Assembly (NCBI RefSeq): GCF_000024465.1
Contig: NC_014010.1
Coordinates: 2,207,001-2,271,000 of the forward strand
DNA from: Candidatus Puniceispirillum marinum IMCC1322
GTDB taxonomy: Bacteria > Pseudomonadota > Alphaproteobacteria > Puniceispirillales > Puniceispirillaceae
Reading direction: 5' to 3'
DNA length: 64,000 bases
Shown here: piece by piece, positions 19,407 through 28,829 of the stretch
How the letters are laid out: each line of letters begins with the position of its first letter
Position numbering within the stretch: the first letter of the stretch is position 1
The notes under the pieces: generated by a model
Seen by the model: the letters and a program-made list of their open reading frames with translations, nothing else
The model's database searches: none
Told to the model about the DNA's origin: nothing
Program-made: the position numbers and the translations under genes

Positions 19407-20012
19407 ATGTCAGCCTTGCACGCTCTTATTGTTATTGATCCACAGGTTGATTTTTGTCCGGGTGGCGCGTTAGCGGTTGCCGACGGTCACAGTATTATGC
19501 CGCACATAAATGCAATGATGCCCGCCTTTGATAAGGTTTTCATCACGCAGGATTGGCATCCCGAAGGCCATTCAAGTTTTGCGTCGCAACATGCAGGCGC
19601 GACGCCCTATAGCATGATCGATATGTCCTATGGGCCACAAACCCTATGGCCGGATCATTGTATTGCGGGAAGCGCTGGGGCTGCCTTTCACCCTGATCTT
19701 AATACTGATCTGGCGGTAGCGATTATTCGTAAGGGCATGAATCCGGAAGTTGATTCCTATTCAGCTTTTTTCGAGAATGACCGAACCACGACAACTGGAC
19801 TTGGTGATCTGTTGCGTGCGCATGATGTGGCGTCGGTGACCTTGGTTGGTCTGGCAACTGATTTCTGTGTTGCGTGGTCAGCACTGGATGCGGCAAAGCT
19901 TGGCTTTAACGTCGCGGTTGAGCTCAAGGCCTGCCGTGCGATTGATCTTGATGGCTCGCTTGATCAGGCTTTTGATGCCATGCGTTCAGCTGGCGTGACG
20001 TTGAAGCATTAG
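19407..20012 (+). CDS. pncA: nicotinamidase
   Basis: 201 residues. The catalytic triad Asp11, Lys109 and Cys154 (GLATDFCV) and the metal ligands Asp49, His51 and His55 (DWHPEGHS) are all present. It deaminates nicotinamide to nicotinic acid for NAD salvage in the cytoplasm. An AGGA site lies just before the ATG. It is divergent from trhO (184-base shared promoter region) and convergent with the next gene. Confidence 0.95.
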   Translation: MSALHALIVIDPQVDFCPGGALAVADGHSIMPHINAMMPAFDKVFITQDWHPEGHSSFASQHAGATPYSMIDMSYGPQTLWPDHCIAGSAGAAFHPDLNTDLAVAIIRKGMNPEVDSYSAFFENDRTTTTGLGDLLRAHDVASVTLVGLATDFCVAWSALDAAKLGFNVAVELKACRAIDLDGSLDQAFDAMRSAGVTLKH

Positions 20013-20033
20013 GCCAAGGGTGGTGTCAGCTGA

Positions 20034-21173
20034 TTAATGTGATGGGGACGTGGCTGTTTTTAAGGTAGGGTCTGCTGCCCACACATCTGCCAGCCAGCTT
20101 TGCATCAAACTACTGCCACCAACATCAAGAACCATGTTCCGCAAGCGTGCTACTGGCCCGGATAGGCGCATGATCGCGCCACTAAGTTCAGCTTTGCGGG
20201 CAATAGGCGCAACTGATATGGAACGTTGACGCGCATAGCTGGCAAAAGCTGATTTTATGTCAGCCGTTTTACTCAGGCATTCATACAAACAGGCCGCATC
20301 CTGTAATGTCTGTCCCGCACCCTGCGCCAGATGTGGTGGCATGATATGGGCAGCATCACCCGCCAGTACAACATTGCCGCGCCGCCAGCATAAAGGGCTG
20401 ACAGCTCTAGGCAGAGGCGTTGCGACCCATGTGATGTCATGATGGGCTAGATATGACAGCACAGGATGCGGTGCCAGAATTTTATTCTGCCAGCCAGATA
20501 TATTCTGGTCATTCTTGCCTGATATGGTCACAACAACATTGACTTTGGCGCCACCGTTGATCGGGTAATGAACAATATGTGTGCCTTGCCCAAGCCATAG
20601 ATTGCTTTGTGGCCGGGCAAACATATCTGGAAGAATAGGCGCGTCGATTTCGGCGCGCATGGCCAGTTTTGATGTTGGTTTTGCGGTTGCTGATCCCGTG
20701 ACATAGGCACGGCCAAAGCCATTTGCCCCGTCAGCCGCAACAAGCCCATTACATGTCAGCAGATCACCCGACGCCAACACTAATGTGGTAATGCCATCAG
20801 CATCGGTCAGGCTGACCAGTTTATCATCAATGAAGGTGATGTTAGGAAGGCTGAGTGCAACATCATGCAAGCTTGTCAGCAGAGCGTTTCGTCCTAATGA
20901 TGCGTAATACTGGTCAAGGGTAAGATGGGTGATTGTGGCGGCAGTTTCCAACGCACGAACGCTGATTGTATCAAGCCGTGTTGGCAATGCCGCAAGCGCG
21001 TCTTCAAGCCCCAGCCGACATATAGCCTGCCAGCCATTTGGCGCAACCTGGATACCGCCTTGCAAAGGCTGTTGGCGTTTGCCGCCTGTCAGTAATGTGA
21101 CCGCATGGCCTGATCTGGCAATCGCTATTGCAATGCTATATCCGGCAATACCACCACCGCTAACCGCTATCAT
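20034..21173 (-). CDS. FAD-dependent aromatic-ring-type monooxygenase
   Basis: 379 residues from ATG 21173, which has a GAGGAAAGAG ribosome site; an in-frame ATG 12 bases earlier is also possible. The Rossmann motif GGGIAGYSIA is near the start, the DG-type motif GLVAADGANG near 150, and GDAAHIMPPHLAQGAGQ near 280, as in UbiH/salicylate hydroxylase enzymes. These hydroxylate aromatic or heterocyclic compounds with NAD(P)H and oxygen. The convergent neighbour makes nicotinic acid, so a hydroxynicotinate-type substrate is conceivable but unsupported. Confidence 0.85.
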   Translation of the reverse strand: MIAVSGGGIAGYSIAIAIARSGHAVTLLTGGKRQQPLQGGIQVAPNGWQAICRLGLEDALAALPTRLDTISVRALETAATITHLTLDQYYASLGRNALLTSLHDVALSLPNITFIDDKLVSLTDADGITTLVLASGDLLTCNGLVAADGANGFGRAYVTGSATAKPTSKLAMRAEIDAPILPDMFARPQSNLWLGQGTHIVHYPINGGAKVNVVVTISGKNDQNISGWQNKILAPHPVLSYLAHHDITWVATPLPRAVSPLCWRRGNVVLAGDAAHIMPPHLAQGAGQTLQDAACLYECLSKTADIKSAFASYARQRSISVAPIARKAELSGAIMRLSGPVARLRNMVLDVGGSSLMQSWLADVWAADPTLKTATSPSH

Positions 21174-21190
21174 CTCTTTCCTCATCAAAA

Positions 21191-21220
21191 AGCCGACCAC
21201 ACTATAAAGCGTGGTCGGCT
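21191..21220 (-). terminator. intrinsic terminator of the omega-aminotransferase gene
   Basis: Perfect 10-bp stem AGCCGACCAC / GTGGTCGGCT with a 10-nt loop, 50 bases after the minus-strand stop at 21271. Read on the minus strand the stem is followed by TTTT, a good intrinsic terminator. It lies directly in front of the monooxygenase ribosome site, so it also insulates that gene from read-through. Confidence 0.85.
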
Positions 21221-21270
21221 TGGATGTCTAAGACTAAAGAGCAATCTAAAGCAGATTACACTTTGGCCTG

Positions 21271-22593
21271 CTATTTTTCTTCAAGTGCCTGATCAAGTGT
21301 CTTGCGGAACTTGTCGACAATCTCGTCAATGTGATGACGCTCGGCCACAAAGGCTGGCGCGACAATCGCATTGTCACCAGTCCATTTGATGTGCAGACCA
21401 TTCCAGAACATCGCTTTTTGCATATTGCCGCCACGGCGGCCCGGGGCACCATCTGAATGTACTTCAATACCAGCCATCATGCCGATGCCACGAATGTCGG
21501 CAACAAGCGGATGATCCTGTAATGTCCACATGGCATCAAGGAAGTAGTCTTCCAGTGCCGCAGCATTTTCAAACAGGCCTTCATCCTGATAGATTTTCTG
21601 GGTGGCAATACCGGCGGCACAAGCTGCCGGGTGCGCTGAATAGGTGTAGCCATGGAAAAACTCGATAGCATTATCCGGTGCAGAATTGGTGATCGTATCA
21701 TAGATTTCGTCTGTAACAGCAACACCGCCCATTGGAATGGCACCATTCGTCAATGCCTTGGCCATGGTGATGATGTCAGGCTTGACGTTGAATTTCTGTG
21801 TCGCAAATGGGGTGCCCATACGGCCAAAGCCGGTGATAACCTCGTCAAATACCAGAATCAAACCATGCTTATCGCAGATTTCACGTACCTTTTCGAGATA
21901 GCCAACCGGCGGTACCAATGTGCCTGTCGATCCGGCTACCGGCTCGATAAAGACTGCGGCGAGGGTGCTACCGCCAAGGTTCTCGGCAATGCGCTCAAGA
22001 TCCATAGCCAGTTCAGCACCTGTTTTTGGCTGACCCTTGCTGAAGCGCTGATCTTCCTGCCATGTGTGACGGATCAGCGAAATATTCGGCAGCGTCAAGC
22101 CAAATGTTTCACGATTGCGTACCATGCCAGCAAGCGAAACACCGCCCATATTGACGCCATGATAGGCACGTTCACGGCTGATCAGACGGTTACGCTGTGC
22201 TTCACCACGTGCGCGCTGATAGGCCAGAATAACCTTGATCGCGGTCTCAATTGATTCAGAGCCCGAATTGGTGAAGAAAACATGATTGAAATCATCTGGC
22301 AGAAGACGGCAAACGCGTTCAGCCAGATCGAATGATCCGGGGTGGCCCAGCTGGAAATGAGGTGTGTAATCATTTTCGAGCATCTGCTTGTACACGGCTT
22401 CGGCGATCTCGCGGCGTCCATGTCCAGCAGGTGTGCAGAACAAAGCAGATGATCCATCAATAATCTGGCCACCTTTATAATCCCACATATACATCCCATC
22501 AGATTTGACGACCATCCGGGGGTTTTTCTTGAAATCACGGTTGGCCGAAAACGGCATCCAGTGGCTTTCAAGAGAATTAGCGTCATATGCCAT
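21271..22593 (-). CDS. class III omega-amino acid:pyruvate aminotransferase (beta-alanine or taurine type)
   Basis: 440 residues of the PLP fold-type I class III family. The PLP lysine is Lys279 (MAKALTNG), with Asp250 in FDEVITGFG contacting the pyridine nitrogen. The N-terminal SHWMPFSANR and the FHGYTYSAHP block resemble beta-alanine:pyruvate aminotransferases. It transfers an amino group from an omega-amino acid to pyruvate, giving alanine and a semialdehyde. It is divergent from a MocR regulator and followed two genes away by a phosphotransacetylase, the neighbourhood of taurine-pyruvate aminotransferase genes, so taurine or hypotaurine are alternative substrates. Confidence 0.85.
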   Translation of the reverse strand: MAYDANSLESHWMPFSANRDFKKNPRMVVKSDGMYMWDYKGGQIIDGSSALFCTPAGHGRREIAEAVYKQMLENDYTPHFQLGHPGSFDLAERVCRLLPDDFNHVFFTNSGSESIETAIKVILAYQRARGEAQRNRLISRERAYHGVNMGGVSLAGMVRNRETFGLTLPNISLIRHTWQEDQRFSKGQPKTGAELAMDLERIAENLGGSTLAAVFIEPVAGSTGTLVPPVGYLEKVREICDKHGLILVFDEVITGFGRMGTPFATQKFNVKPDIITMAKALTNGAIPMGGVAVTDEIYDTITNSAPDNAIEFFHGYTYSAHPAACAAGIATQKIYQDEGLFENAAALEDYFLDAMWTLQDHPLVADIRGIGMMAGIEVHSDGAPGRRGGNMQKAMFWNGLHIKWTGDNAIVAPAFVAERHHIDEIVDKFRKTLDQALEEK

Positions 22594-22763
22594 AACAGTT
22601 CTCCAATATCTTATGGGCAGGCCTTGCCAAGACGAATGCCTTTATATGCCTGTCGCGTTGCATTTTTAACATTTTACAAAATTAGTGGGCGTAACGCTAT
22701 TCCTATTGTGCCAAGCCCTGTTTTATATATTTCACGTTACGGGGCAAACATCCCGTTTCAATA

Positions 22764-22804
22764 GAACCAGATATGCCATTGACTGGTACCAGATTCAATG
22801 GTTC
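22764..22804. promoter_or_regulatory. candidate MocR operator in the divergent promoter
   Basis: A dense set of repeats lies 58-98 bases before the regulator ATG: the direct repeat ACCAGAT at 22766 and 22788 (22 bases apart, about two helical turns), the palindrome CTGGTACCAG at 22783-22792, and the inverted arms CCATTGA / TCAATGG and GAACCA / TGGTTC around it. MocR proteins typically bind direct repeats in the shared promoter with a divergent aminotransferase gene, which fits this position. Confidence 0.55.
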
Positions 22805-22861
22805 AAAAGATATAGTATTTGCACGGCCTTAGATGATTAACTGGACAGTAAAGCAGGCACA

Positions 22862-24400
22862 ATGAACGAGCATATCATCATCACGCTGGATTCTGAGTCA
22901 GGTGTCAGTCTGCAAGCGCAAATAAGGCAAAGCGTTGTCGAAGCGATTCTGGGACGATCAATCCTGCCTGGTGATAAGCTGCCATCAAGTCGCGCCTTAT
23001 CCGCGCAGTTGAATGTGTCGCGCAATACGGTGATTCTGGCCTATCAAGCCTTGATCGATACAGGCTATATCGAAACGCGGGAAAGATCAGGCTATGTGGT
23101 CAGTGATGATGCGCCGATATCGCCACTGGTTGATACGCCCGGTAATGATAGTGAAGCATTATATCCCGTTGATGACATGGATGATGTGATTCGACCTAAG
23201 CTAGCTGATAGTCGGGCGCAGGTTGATTGGGATGCCAAGCTGGTCCAGTCATGCAGTTATGTCCGGCCAGTGCAAAAGCCGGTCAATTGGCGTGAATATA
23301 AATATCCCTTTGTCTATGGTCAGGTTGATAATGAATTATTCTCGCTGTCGGAATGGCGTGATTGTGCTCGACAAGCATTTGGCATGCGCAATTTTGGCAC
23401 GATGGTTGGTGACTTTGGTCAGCATGATGATCCAATGCTGGTCAATTATATATGTTCGCGCAGTCTGCCCCGTCGTGGAATCAGAGCGCGTCCTGAACAA
23501 ATTCTGGTCACGCTTGGGGCGCAGAACGCATTATATCTGGTGGCGCAGTTGATCGTCGATGCGAGTAAGCATGTCGTTATCGAAAATCCAGCCTATCCCG
23601 ATTTGCGTGATATTCTGCTACAACGCACGCAGAACATCCATCCACTTCCCGTTGATGAGGGGGGGCTGGTGCTAGATGAAGGGGTGTTGCGTCAAAGTGA
23701 TTCAGTATTTATCACGCCCAGTCACCAATGCCCAACAACCTTTACCATGCCTGCGGATCGGCGGCGGCAACTGCTTGATATGGCGCGGCGGCATGATCTG
23801 TTGATCGTCGAAGATGATTATGAATTTGAGATGAATTTTCTGGGTGCGCCAACCCCAGCGTTGAAATCACAGGATGAAGATGGTCGGGTGATCTATGTTG
23901 GCAGCCTATCAAAATCGGTGTTTCCGGGCTTGCGGTTGGGCTATTTGGTGGCACCAGAAGGGCTGATTAGCCAAGCGCGGGCTCTGCGGCATCTGATCCT
24001 GCGACATCCTCCAGGCCATGCGCAACGCACACTGGCTTATTTTATGGCGCTTGGTCATTATGATGCCCAGATTCGCCGCCTGCGTCGGCATCTGGCCGGG
24101 CGGCATACAGCGTTGCAAAATGCGCTTGATCAGGAAGGGCTGTTTGCCCGCACAGGATCGCATTTCGGGGGTACCAGCTTCTGGGTCAAAGGGCCTGACT
24201 GGCTTGATGCCCGTGAATTGGCACAGCGCGCCGCAGAAGAAGGTGTGCTGATCGAAGCTGGAGATGTGTTCTTTGGCAGGACGCGGCCACCACTTAATTA
24301 TTTCCGGCTTGCCTATTCGGCGATTGCGGCTGAACGCATCCCTGATGGCATTCAAAGGCTGGCTACTGTTATGCGCCGGATGCAAAGCCAAAAACCATGA
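22862..24400 (+). CDS. MocR-type transcription regulator (GntR wHTH fused to class I aminotransferase domain)
   Basis: 512 residues. Residues 15-80 form a GntR winged helix-turn-helix (GDKLPSSRALSAQLNVSRN), followed by a linker and an aspartate-aminotransferase-fold domain with the PLP-binding Lys351 in GSLSKSVFPG. MocR regulators sense PLP adducts of amines and usually control the divergent neighbour; TauR, PdxR and GabR are examples. The divergent aminotransferase and the nearby phosphotransacetylase make a TauR-like or beta-alanine-responsive activator the leading guess. Confidence 0.9.
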   Translation: MNEHIIITLDSESGVSLQAQIRQSVVEAILGRSILPGDKLPSSRALSAQLNVSRNTVILAYQALIDTGYIETRERSGYVVSDDAPISPLVDTPGNDSEALYPVDDMDDVIRPKLADSRAQVDWDAKLVQSCSYVRPVQKPVNWREYKYPFVYGQVDNELFSLSEWRDCARQAFGMRNFGTMVGDFGQHDDPMLVNYICSRSLPRRGIRARPEQILVTLGAQNALYLVAQLIVDASKHVVIENPAYPDLRDILLQRTQNIHPLPVDEGGLVLDEGVLRQSDSVFITPSHQCPTTFTMPADRRRQLLDMARRHDLLIVEDDYEFEMNFLGAPTPALKSQDEDGRVIYVGSLSKSVFPGLRLGYLVAPEGLISQARALRHLILRHPPGHAQRTLAYFMALGHYDAQIRRLRRHLAGRHTALQNALDQEGLFARTGSHFGGTSFWVKGPDWLDARELAQRAAEEGVLIEAGDVFFGRTRPPLNYFRLAYSAIAAERIPDGIQRLATVMRRMQSQKP

Positions 24401-24535
24401 TGAAATCCACGATGTGTGAGGCTGGGATGCTGGACTGCTGAGTGTTATGGCGTGAAAATTCGTTTAAGATGGTGTCTTTTCCTGATATGAGTCAGATATA
24501 TATGGCTCTAAGAGACACCCGCATATGATGCGGAG

Positions 24536-25543
24536 ATGAGTGAGACTGATATGAGTATATTGCAAAGCAACCGGTCACAAAACAGCGCCCCAAAGAACAG
24601 CGAACCAAGCGGGTTTCTGTCAGATGCTAAAGGTGATTGTCCACCCGATCTTCTGGTACGTGCTACAACCGGCACCCCGCCAGCCTTTGCGTTTGTGCGG
24701 GCGATTGGTGACGCGGTGCTGCAAACCGCGCGTCAGGCACATGAAGCTAATCTAATTCGTCCCATTCTTGTTGGTGAGCCAGATATTATCGCCGAAGATG
24801 CGCATGCCTTGGGCTGGGATCTCGATGGTATCGAGATTGTCGAAAGCAAAGGCGAGAAGGGGGCTATCGAAGCGGCTATCAAACTGATTCAAAATGGTAA
24901 CGCCAGCGGTCTGATCAAAGGGCAGTTGCATACCGATGTCTTTATGGGCGGTATCGTCCGGCGTGACGCCGGCATCCGTATCGGCAAACGGCTTGTGCAT
25001 GTGTTTGCGATGTTGCCGCCAGCTGGGGGGCGGGCGTTGCTGATCAGCGATGCGGCGGTCAATGTGGCGCCGGATATCGAAACCCGAACCGAAGCGGCCT
25101 TGTTGATGGGTGACCTTGTTCGTAAATTGGGGCAGGAACGCCCCAAGGTGGCGGTTCTGTCAGCGACCGAGTCGGTGCTGGATGCGGTGCCGTCAAGTGG
25201 TGATGCGGTGGCTATTGCCAAGGCGGCACAGGCGCAAGACGACCAGGCAGATTATGCCGGGCCATTATCCCTTGATCTGGCCATTTCGCCCGGTGCGGTG
25301 GCTATGAAAAAACTGGATCCCAGCGCACCTATTGCGGCTGTAGCGGGCATGGCAGATGCGCTGGTTGTCCCCGATATCGTATCTGGCAATGTGCTGTTCA
25401 AATCACTGGTCTGGTGTGCAGGTGGGCTAGCGGCAGGGCTGGTGCTTGGGGGCGGTGTGCCGATTGTGCTGACCAGCCGTTCGGATCCACCGGCAGCACG
25501 GCTGGCATCTATTGCGCTGGCGGTTATCGCGGGTAAGGATTAG
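24536..25543 (+). CDS. phosphate acetyl/butyryltransferase (single-domain Pta)
   Basis: 335 residues covering one PTA/PTB domain; the first 30 residues are a polar extension. The block GLIKGQLHTDVFMGGIVRRD near 122-143 is the typical core. It swaps CoA and phosphate between acyl-CoA and acyl phosphate. No acetate kinase is present. In taurine degraders a stand-alone Pta converts the acetyl phosphate released by Xsc to acetyl-CoA; the aminotransferase and MocR gene upstream suit this, but xsc is not here. The gap of 135 bases after the regulator leaves room for its own promoter. Confidence 0.85.
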   Translation: MSETDMSILQSNRSQNSAPKNSEPSGFLSDAKGDCPPDLLVRATTGTPPAFAFVRAIGDAVLQTARQAHEANLIRPILVGEPDIIAEDAHALGWDLDGIEIVESKGEKGAIEAAIKLIQNGNASGLIKGQLHTDVFMGGIVRRDAGIRIGKRLVHVFAMLPPAGGRALLISDAAVNVAPDIETRTEAALLMGDLVRKLGQERPKVAVLSATESVLDAVPSSGDAVAIAKAAQAQDDQADYAGPLSLDLAISPGAVAMKKLDPSAPIAAVAGMADALVVPDIVSGNVLFKSLVWCAGGLAAGLVLGGGVPIVLTSRSDPPAARLASIALAVIAGKD

Positions 25544-25580
25544 ACAAGATTATATGTAAGCTGACCAATCAGGCATAAAA

Positions 25581-25612
25581 AACCGGCCCATATCAAATGA
25601 TATGAGCCGGTT
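25581..25612. terminator. bidirectional terminator between pta and hppA
   Basis: A 14-bp stem from AACCGGCCCATATC and GATATGAGCCGGTT, with one mismatch and a short AAAT loop, sits between two converging genes. An A run precedes it and TTTTATTTTA follows, so it can terminate transcripts in both directions. Confidence 0.9.
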
Positions 25613-25634
25613 TTATTTTAGGTGTAAATAGTGA

Positions 25635-27644
25635 TCAGACCAGAAGCGGTGCAATCACCAAGCTGACAATCGCCATCACATTGATCAAAATATTCATAGC
25701 TGGGCCAGATGTGTCTTTCAGCGGATCACCAACGGTGTCGCCAACAACAGTGGCCTTATGCACGTCAGACCCTTTGCCACCAAGATTGCCTTTTTCGACA
25801 TATTTTTTGGCATTGTCCCATGCACCACCGGCATTGGCCATCATCAGAGCCATCATCACACAGCAGATCAAAGCGCCACCAAGCATGCCGCCAAGCGCCT
25901 TTGGTCCGAGGCCGAAGCCGATAACCACAGGTGCCAGCACAGCCAATGCGCCAGGAAGGATCATTTTCCGCAAAGCAGCGCGGGTAGCAATGTCAACACA
26001 ACGTGCTGTATCAGGCTTGGCTTTGCCTTCAAGCAGACCCGGAATTTCGCGGAACTGACGACGAACTTCCTGAATCATATCAAAGGCAGCGTCACCAACG
26101 GCTGTCATGGTCAAAGCGCTAACCAGGAATGGGAAGATACCACCAATGAACATACCGCATAGGACAAGCGGATCGTTAATTGCTAGGACAAACCCGTCCA
26201 TGCTTGCCGAGATTTTCTCGATATAGGCACTGATCAGCGCAAGGGCGGCAAGCGCCGCGGCACTGATGGCAAAACCCTTTCCGATCGCGGCAGTTGTGTT
26301 ACCAACTTCATCCAGCGAGTCAGTGATTTCACGTGTCTCAGGGCCCATTTCAGCCATTTCTGCAATACCGCCAGCATTGTCGGCAACCGGGCCATAGGCA
26401 TCAATTGCCATGGTGATGCCAACTGTTGACAACATGCCAACGGCCGCTAGACCAACACCGTAGAGACCTGCAGACATGTTCGCAAAATAGATGATTGCGG
26501 CAATTGTCAAAACCGGAATGGCAACTGACTGCATGCCAAGAGCAAGGCCAGAGATCATGATTGTTGCCGGGCCAGTCTCGCCGTCTTTGGCGATCTTACG
26601 AACAGGCGCTCCGCCTGTGTAATATTCGGTCACCAAACCAACGATGATACCACCAATCGCACCAACCAGAACAGCTGACCAAACGCCAACGCTTGCCCCC
26701 ATGCCTGTTACCACGTAATAGGCCACGGCGATAAAGACAACCGACGAACCAATGGTGCCAAAGCGCAAGGCAACGTCAGGGCTTTTGTTCGAGAACATTT
26801 TCACGGCCAGAATACCGGCAAGCGAACAAAGCAGACCAGCTGAGGCCAGTGCCAGTGGCATGAATTGAAGAACTGCACGATCACCACCCAGGCTGTCAAC
26901 GGTGGCCAATGACATTGAAGCGGCCAGCGCAATCGAAGCAATCATCGAACCACAATATGATTCAAAAATATCTGAACCCATACCGGCAACGTCACCAACA
27001 TTGTCACCCACGTTATCGGCAATAACGGCAGGGTTGCGAGGATCATCCTCGGGGATACCTGCTTCAACCTTGCCAACAAGGTCAGCGCCGACATCAGCAC
27101 TTTTGGTAAAGATACCACCACCAACGCGGCTAAACAGGGCGACGGATGAGCCTCCCATAGCAAAGCCTTCGATGGCATGGATCGTTTTAATGTCACCGGC
27201 GAAGTAATAATACAAGATACCGACACCAAACAGACCCATAGAGGCAACGGTCAGACCCATGATAGAGCCACCAAAGAAAGCAACGTTCAGTGCTTCTGCG
27301 GCGCCTTTTGTATTGGCAGCAACAGCCGTGCGTACGTTAGCTTTGGTTGCTGAATACATGCCTATGTATCCTGCGACACCTGAACAAAGAGCACCAAGAG
27401 TGAATGAGGCGGCTGTTTGCCAGCCCAATCCGAAATAAAGTGCCACGATACAGATCACACAGAAAATGGCGAGCCGCTTATATTCGCTGGCCATAAAGAC
27501 CATAGCACCTAGATGGATTTCATCGGCGATTTCTTTAACTCTGCCTTCTCCAGCTGGAGTCTGCAGGATTCTGAGATAGATCAGTAGCGCCGCTATCAAA
27601 CCTAGAATACCTAGGCTGATTGGCAAAATTGCAGTGGTAAGCAT
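25635..27644 (-). CDS. hppA: membrane-bound pyrophosphatase (ion-translocating, K+-dependent type)
   Basis: 669 residues with about 16 membrane helices. Pyrophosphate-binding motifs are intact: [20 protein letters not shown] (181-200) and [19 protein letters not shown] (210-228). The cation-specificity stretch reads [10 protein letters not shown] at 448-457. K+-independent proton pumps have Lys and Thr where this has Ala452 and Gly455, so this enzyme belongs to the K+-dependent class by known signature residues. It pumps H+ (or Na+, which this inspection cannot exclude) out of the cytoplasm using pyrophosphate. A single-gene unit, with a bidirectional terminator downstream. Confidence 0.92.
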   Translation of the reverse strand: MLTTAILPISLGILGLIAALLIYLRILQTPAGEGRVKEIADEIHLGAMVFMASEYKRLAIFCVICIVALYFGLGWQTAASFTLGALCSGVAGYIGMYSATKANVRTAVAANTKGAAEALNVAFFGGSIMGLTVASMGLFGVGILYYYFAGDIKTIHAIEGFAMGGSSVALFSRVGGGIFTKSADVGADLVGKVEAGIPEDDPRNPAVIADNVGDNVGDVAGMGSDIFESYCGSMIASIALAASMSLATVDSLGGDRAVLQFMPLALASAGLLCSLAGILAVKMFSNKSPDVALRFGTIGSSVVFIAVAYYVVTGMGASVGVWSAVLVGAIGGIIVGLVTEYYTGGAPVRKIAKDGETGPATIMISGLALGMQSVAIPVLTIAAIIYFANMSAGLYGVGLAAVGMLSTVGITMAIDAYGPVADNAGGIAEMAEMGPETREITDSLDEVGNTTAAIGKGFAISAAALAALALISAYIEKISASMDGFVLAINDPLVLCGMFIGGIFPFLVSALTMTAVGDAAFDMIQEVRRQFREIPGLLEGKAKPDTARCVDIATRAALRKMILPGALAVLAPVVIGFGLGPKALGGMLGGALICCVMMALMMANAGGAWDNAKKYVEKGNLGGKGSDVHKATVVGDTVGDPLKDTSGPAMNILINVMAIVSLVIAPLLV

Positions 27645-27944
27645 GAATAGGTCCTCTTGCTTAGAAAGATAAATAGATAGTTTGCCTATGGCCTCCCCCG
27701 GATGACATGCAAACCGCCGCGTTTATAACGAGAATGGCCTATAGTGTAAAGCGGTGATAGGCGCATGCTATGAGCGCCATATTTTTAAAAATCATGCACT
27801 TTGAAGCAAGGTGGCATATGGCTGAAATTTTTCTTGGCTCATTCATGCAATTTATTTGAATTTTGATGCGTTAAATGACAGGTTTACCTCAACCGTCTTA
27901 TCGTTTTAATGACCCGTCATATAAAGTTAAAGGTTCCAAGATCC
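27645..27944. other. divergent intergenic region hppA/folD-like
   Basis: About 300 bases with promoters implied for both directions. I see a short GC hairpin (GGCGC 27760-27764, GCGCC 27774-27778) followed by ATATTTTTAAAA, and a 13-codon ATG frame at 27818-27859 with an AAGG-like site. Neither is strong enough to call as a gene or terminator. No known riboswitch pattern is recognised. Confidence 0.4.
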
Positions 27945-28829
27945 ATGTCAGATGATGCCCGACTATTGTACGGAAAGCATGTTCGCCAGACTATTCTAGA
28001 TGATGCCGCCACCGATATCGAAAAACTTTCAAAGAAGCGCCCAACGGGAAAGCTAGTTTCAGTTGGCATCGGTGATGTAGAAGAAATTGCTGTTTATATC
28101 CGTGGCCAATCGCGGGCTGCCGCGTCAGTCGGATTGCCATTTTCCGAACAGCATTGGCCAGCTGACCTAACGCAGGAAGAATGTAAAAAGCGTCTGGTTG
28201 ACATGAATGATGATCCAGATGTGCTGGGTGTTATTCTGCAGCGACCAGTTCCAAAGCATATAAATGTGCGGTCTCTGCAATCGGCCATTCACCCCCTCAA
28301 AGATGTCGAGGGCATGAATCCAGCGTCGATTGGTAACATCGTCTATAATGAAACCGCGTTGGCACCATGTACAGCCGCCGCGTCGGTTGAGATGATACGG
28401 GCAACCGGCCTTGACCTTAAAGGGTTGGAAGTGGTGATGGTCGGTCATTCGGAAATTGTTGGCAAACCTGCCGCCTTCATGTTGATGGCGGAAGGCGCGA
28501 CAGTAACGGTATGCCACCATATGACACGCTCAGTTGCGGCGCATACGCGCCGTGCGGATGCTGTGCTGGTGGCTGTTGGCATTCCGAATTTTTTGAAAGC
28601 TGACATGGTCAAGCCAGGTGCCGCGGTTATTGATATTGGCATTAATCAGATTGTTGATGAAGATGGCCATTCAAAGATCGTAGGTGACGCCGATACGGCG
28701 GCTGTTGCCGATGTTGCCAGCTGGGTTACACCTGTGCCAGGTGGTGTAGGCCCGGTTACAGTGGCCATGCTGATGCGCAATGCGGCACGGGCATTCCAAA
28801 AACAGGTTGAACTGGGTTGGACAGGCTGA
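27945..28829 (+). CDS. FolD-like methylenetetrahydrofolate dehydrogenase, catalytic lysine replaced
   Basis: 294 residues from ATG 27945; ATG 27909 adds 12 residues and is an alternative. The C-terminal Rossmann part is FolD-like (GHSEIVGKPAAFML, GAAVIDIGIN, TPVPGGVGPVT). In the N-terminal catalytic part the usual Yxx(x)K motif reads YIRGQSRA, with Gln55 where FolD has the lysine needed for cyclohydrolase chemistry; the QLPLP loop is QRPVP and the DVDGFH loop is DVEGMN. A dehydrogenase-only or non-folate role is likely. Its stop overlaps the ATG of an amine oxidase-like gene (TGATG), which suggests the two work together, perhaps capturing one-carbon units. Confidence 0.8.
   Translation: MSDDARLLYGKHVRQTILDDAATDIEKLSKKRPTGKLVSVGIGDVEEIAVYIRGQSRAAASVGLPFSEQHWPADLTQEECKKRLVDMNDDPDVLGVILQRPVPKHINVRSLQSAIHPLKDVEGMNPASIGNIVYNETALAPCTAAASVEMIRATGLDLKGLEVVMVGHSEIVGKPAAFMLMAEGATVTVCHHMTRSVAAHTRRADAVLVAVGIPNFLKADMVKPGAAVIDIGINQIVDEDGHSKIVGDADTAAVADVASWVTPVPGGVGPVTVAMLMRNAARAFQKQVELGWTG

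Noticed and set aside
27818-27859. A 13-codon ATG frame upstream of the folD-like gene
   Set aside because: Too short and weakly supported; the ribosome-site match is poor and no hairpin or repeat supports a leader peptide.
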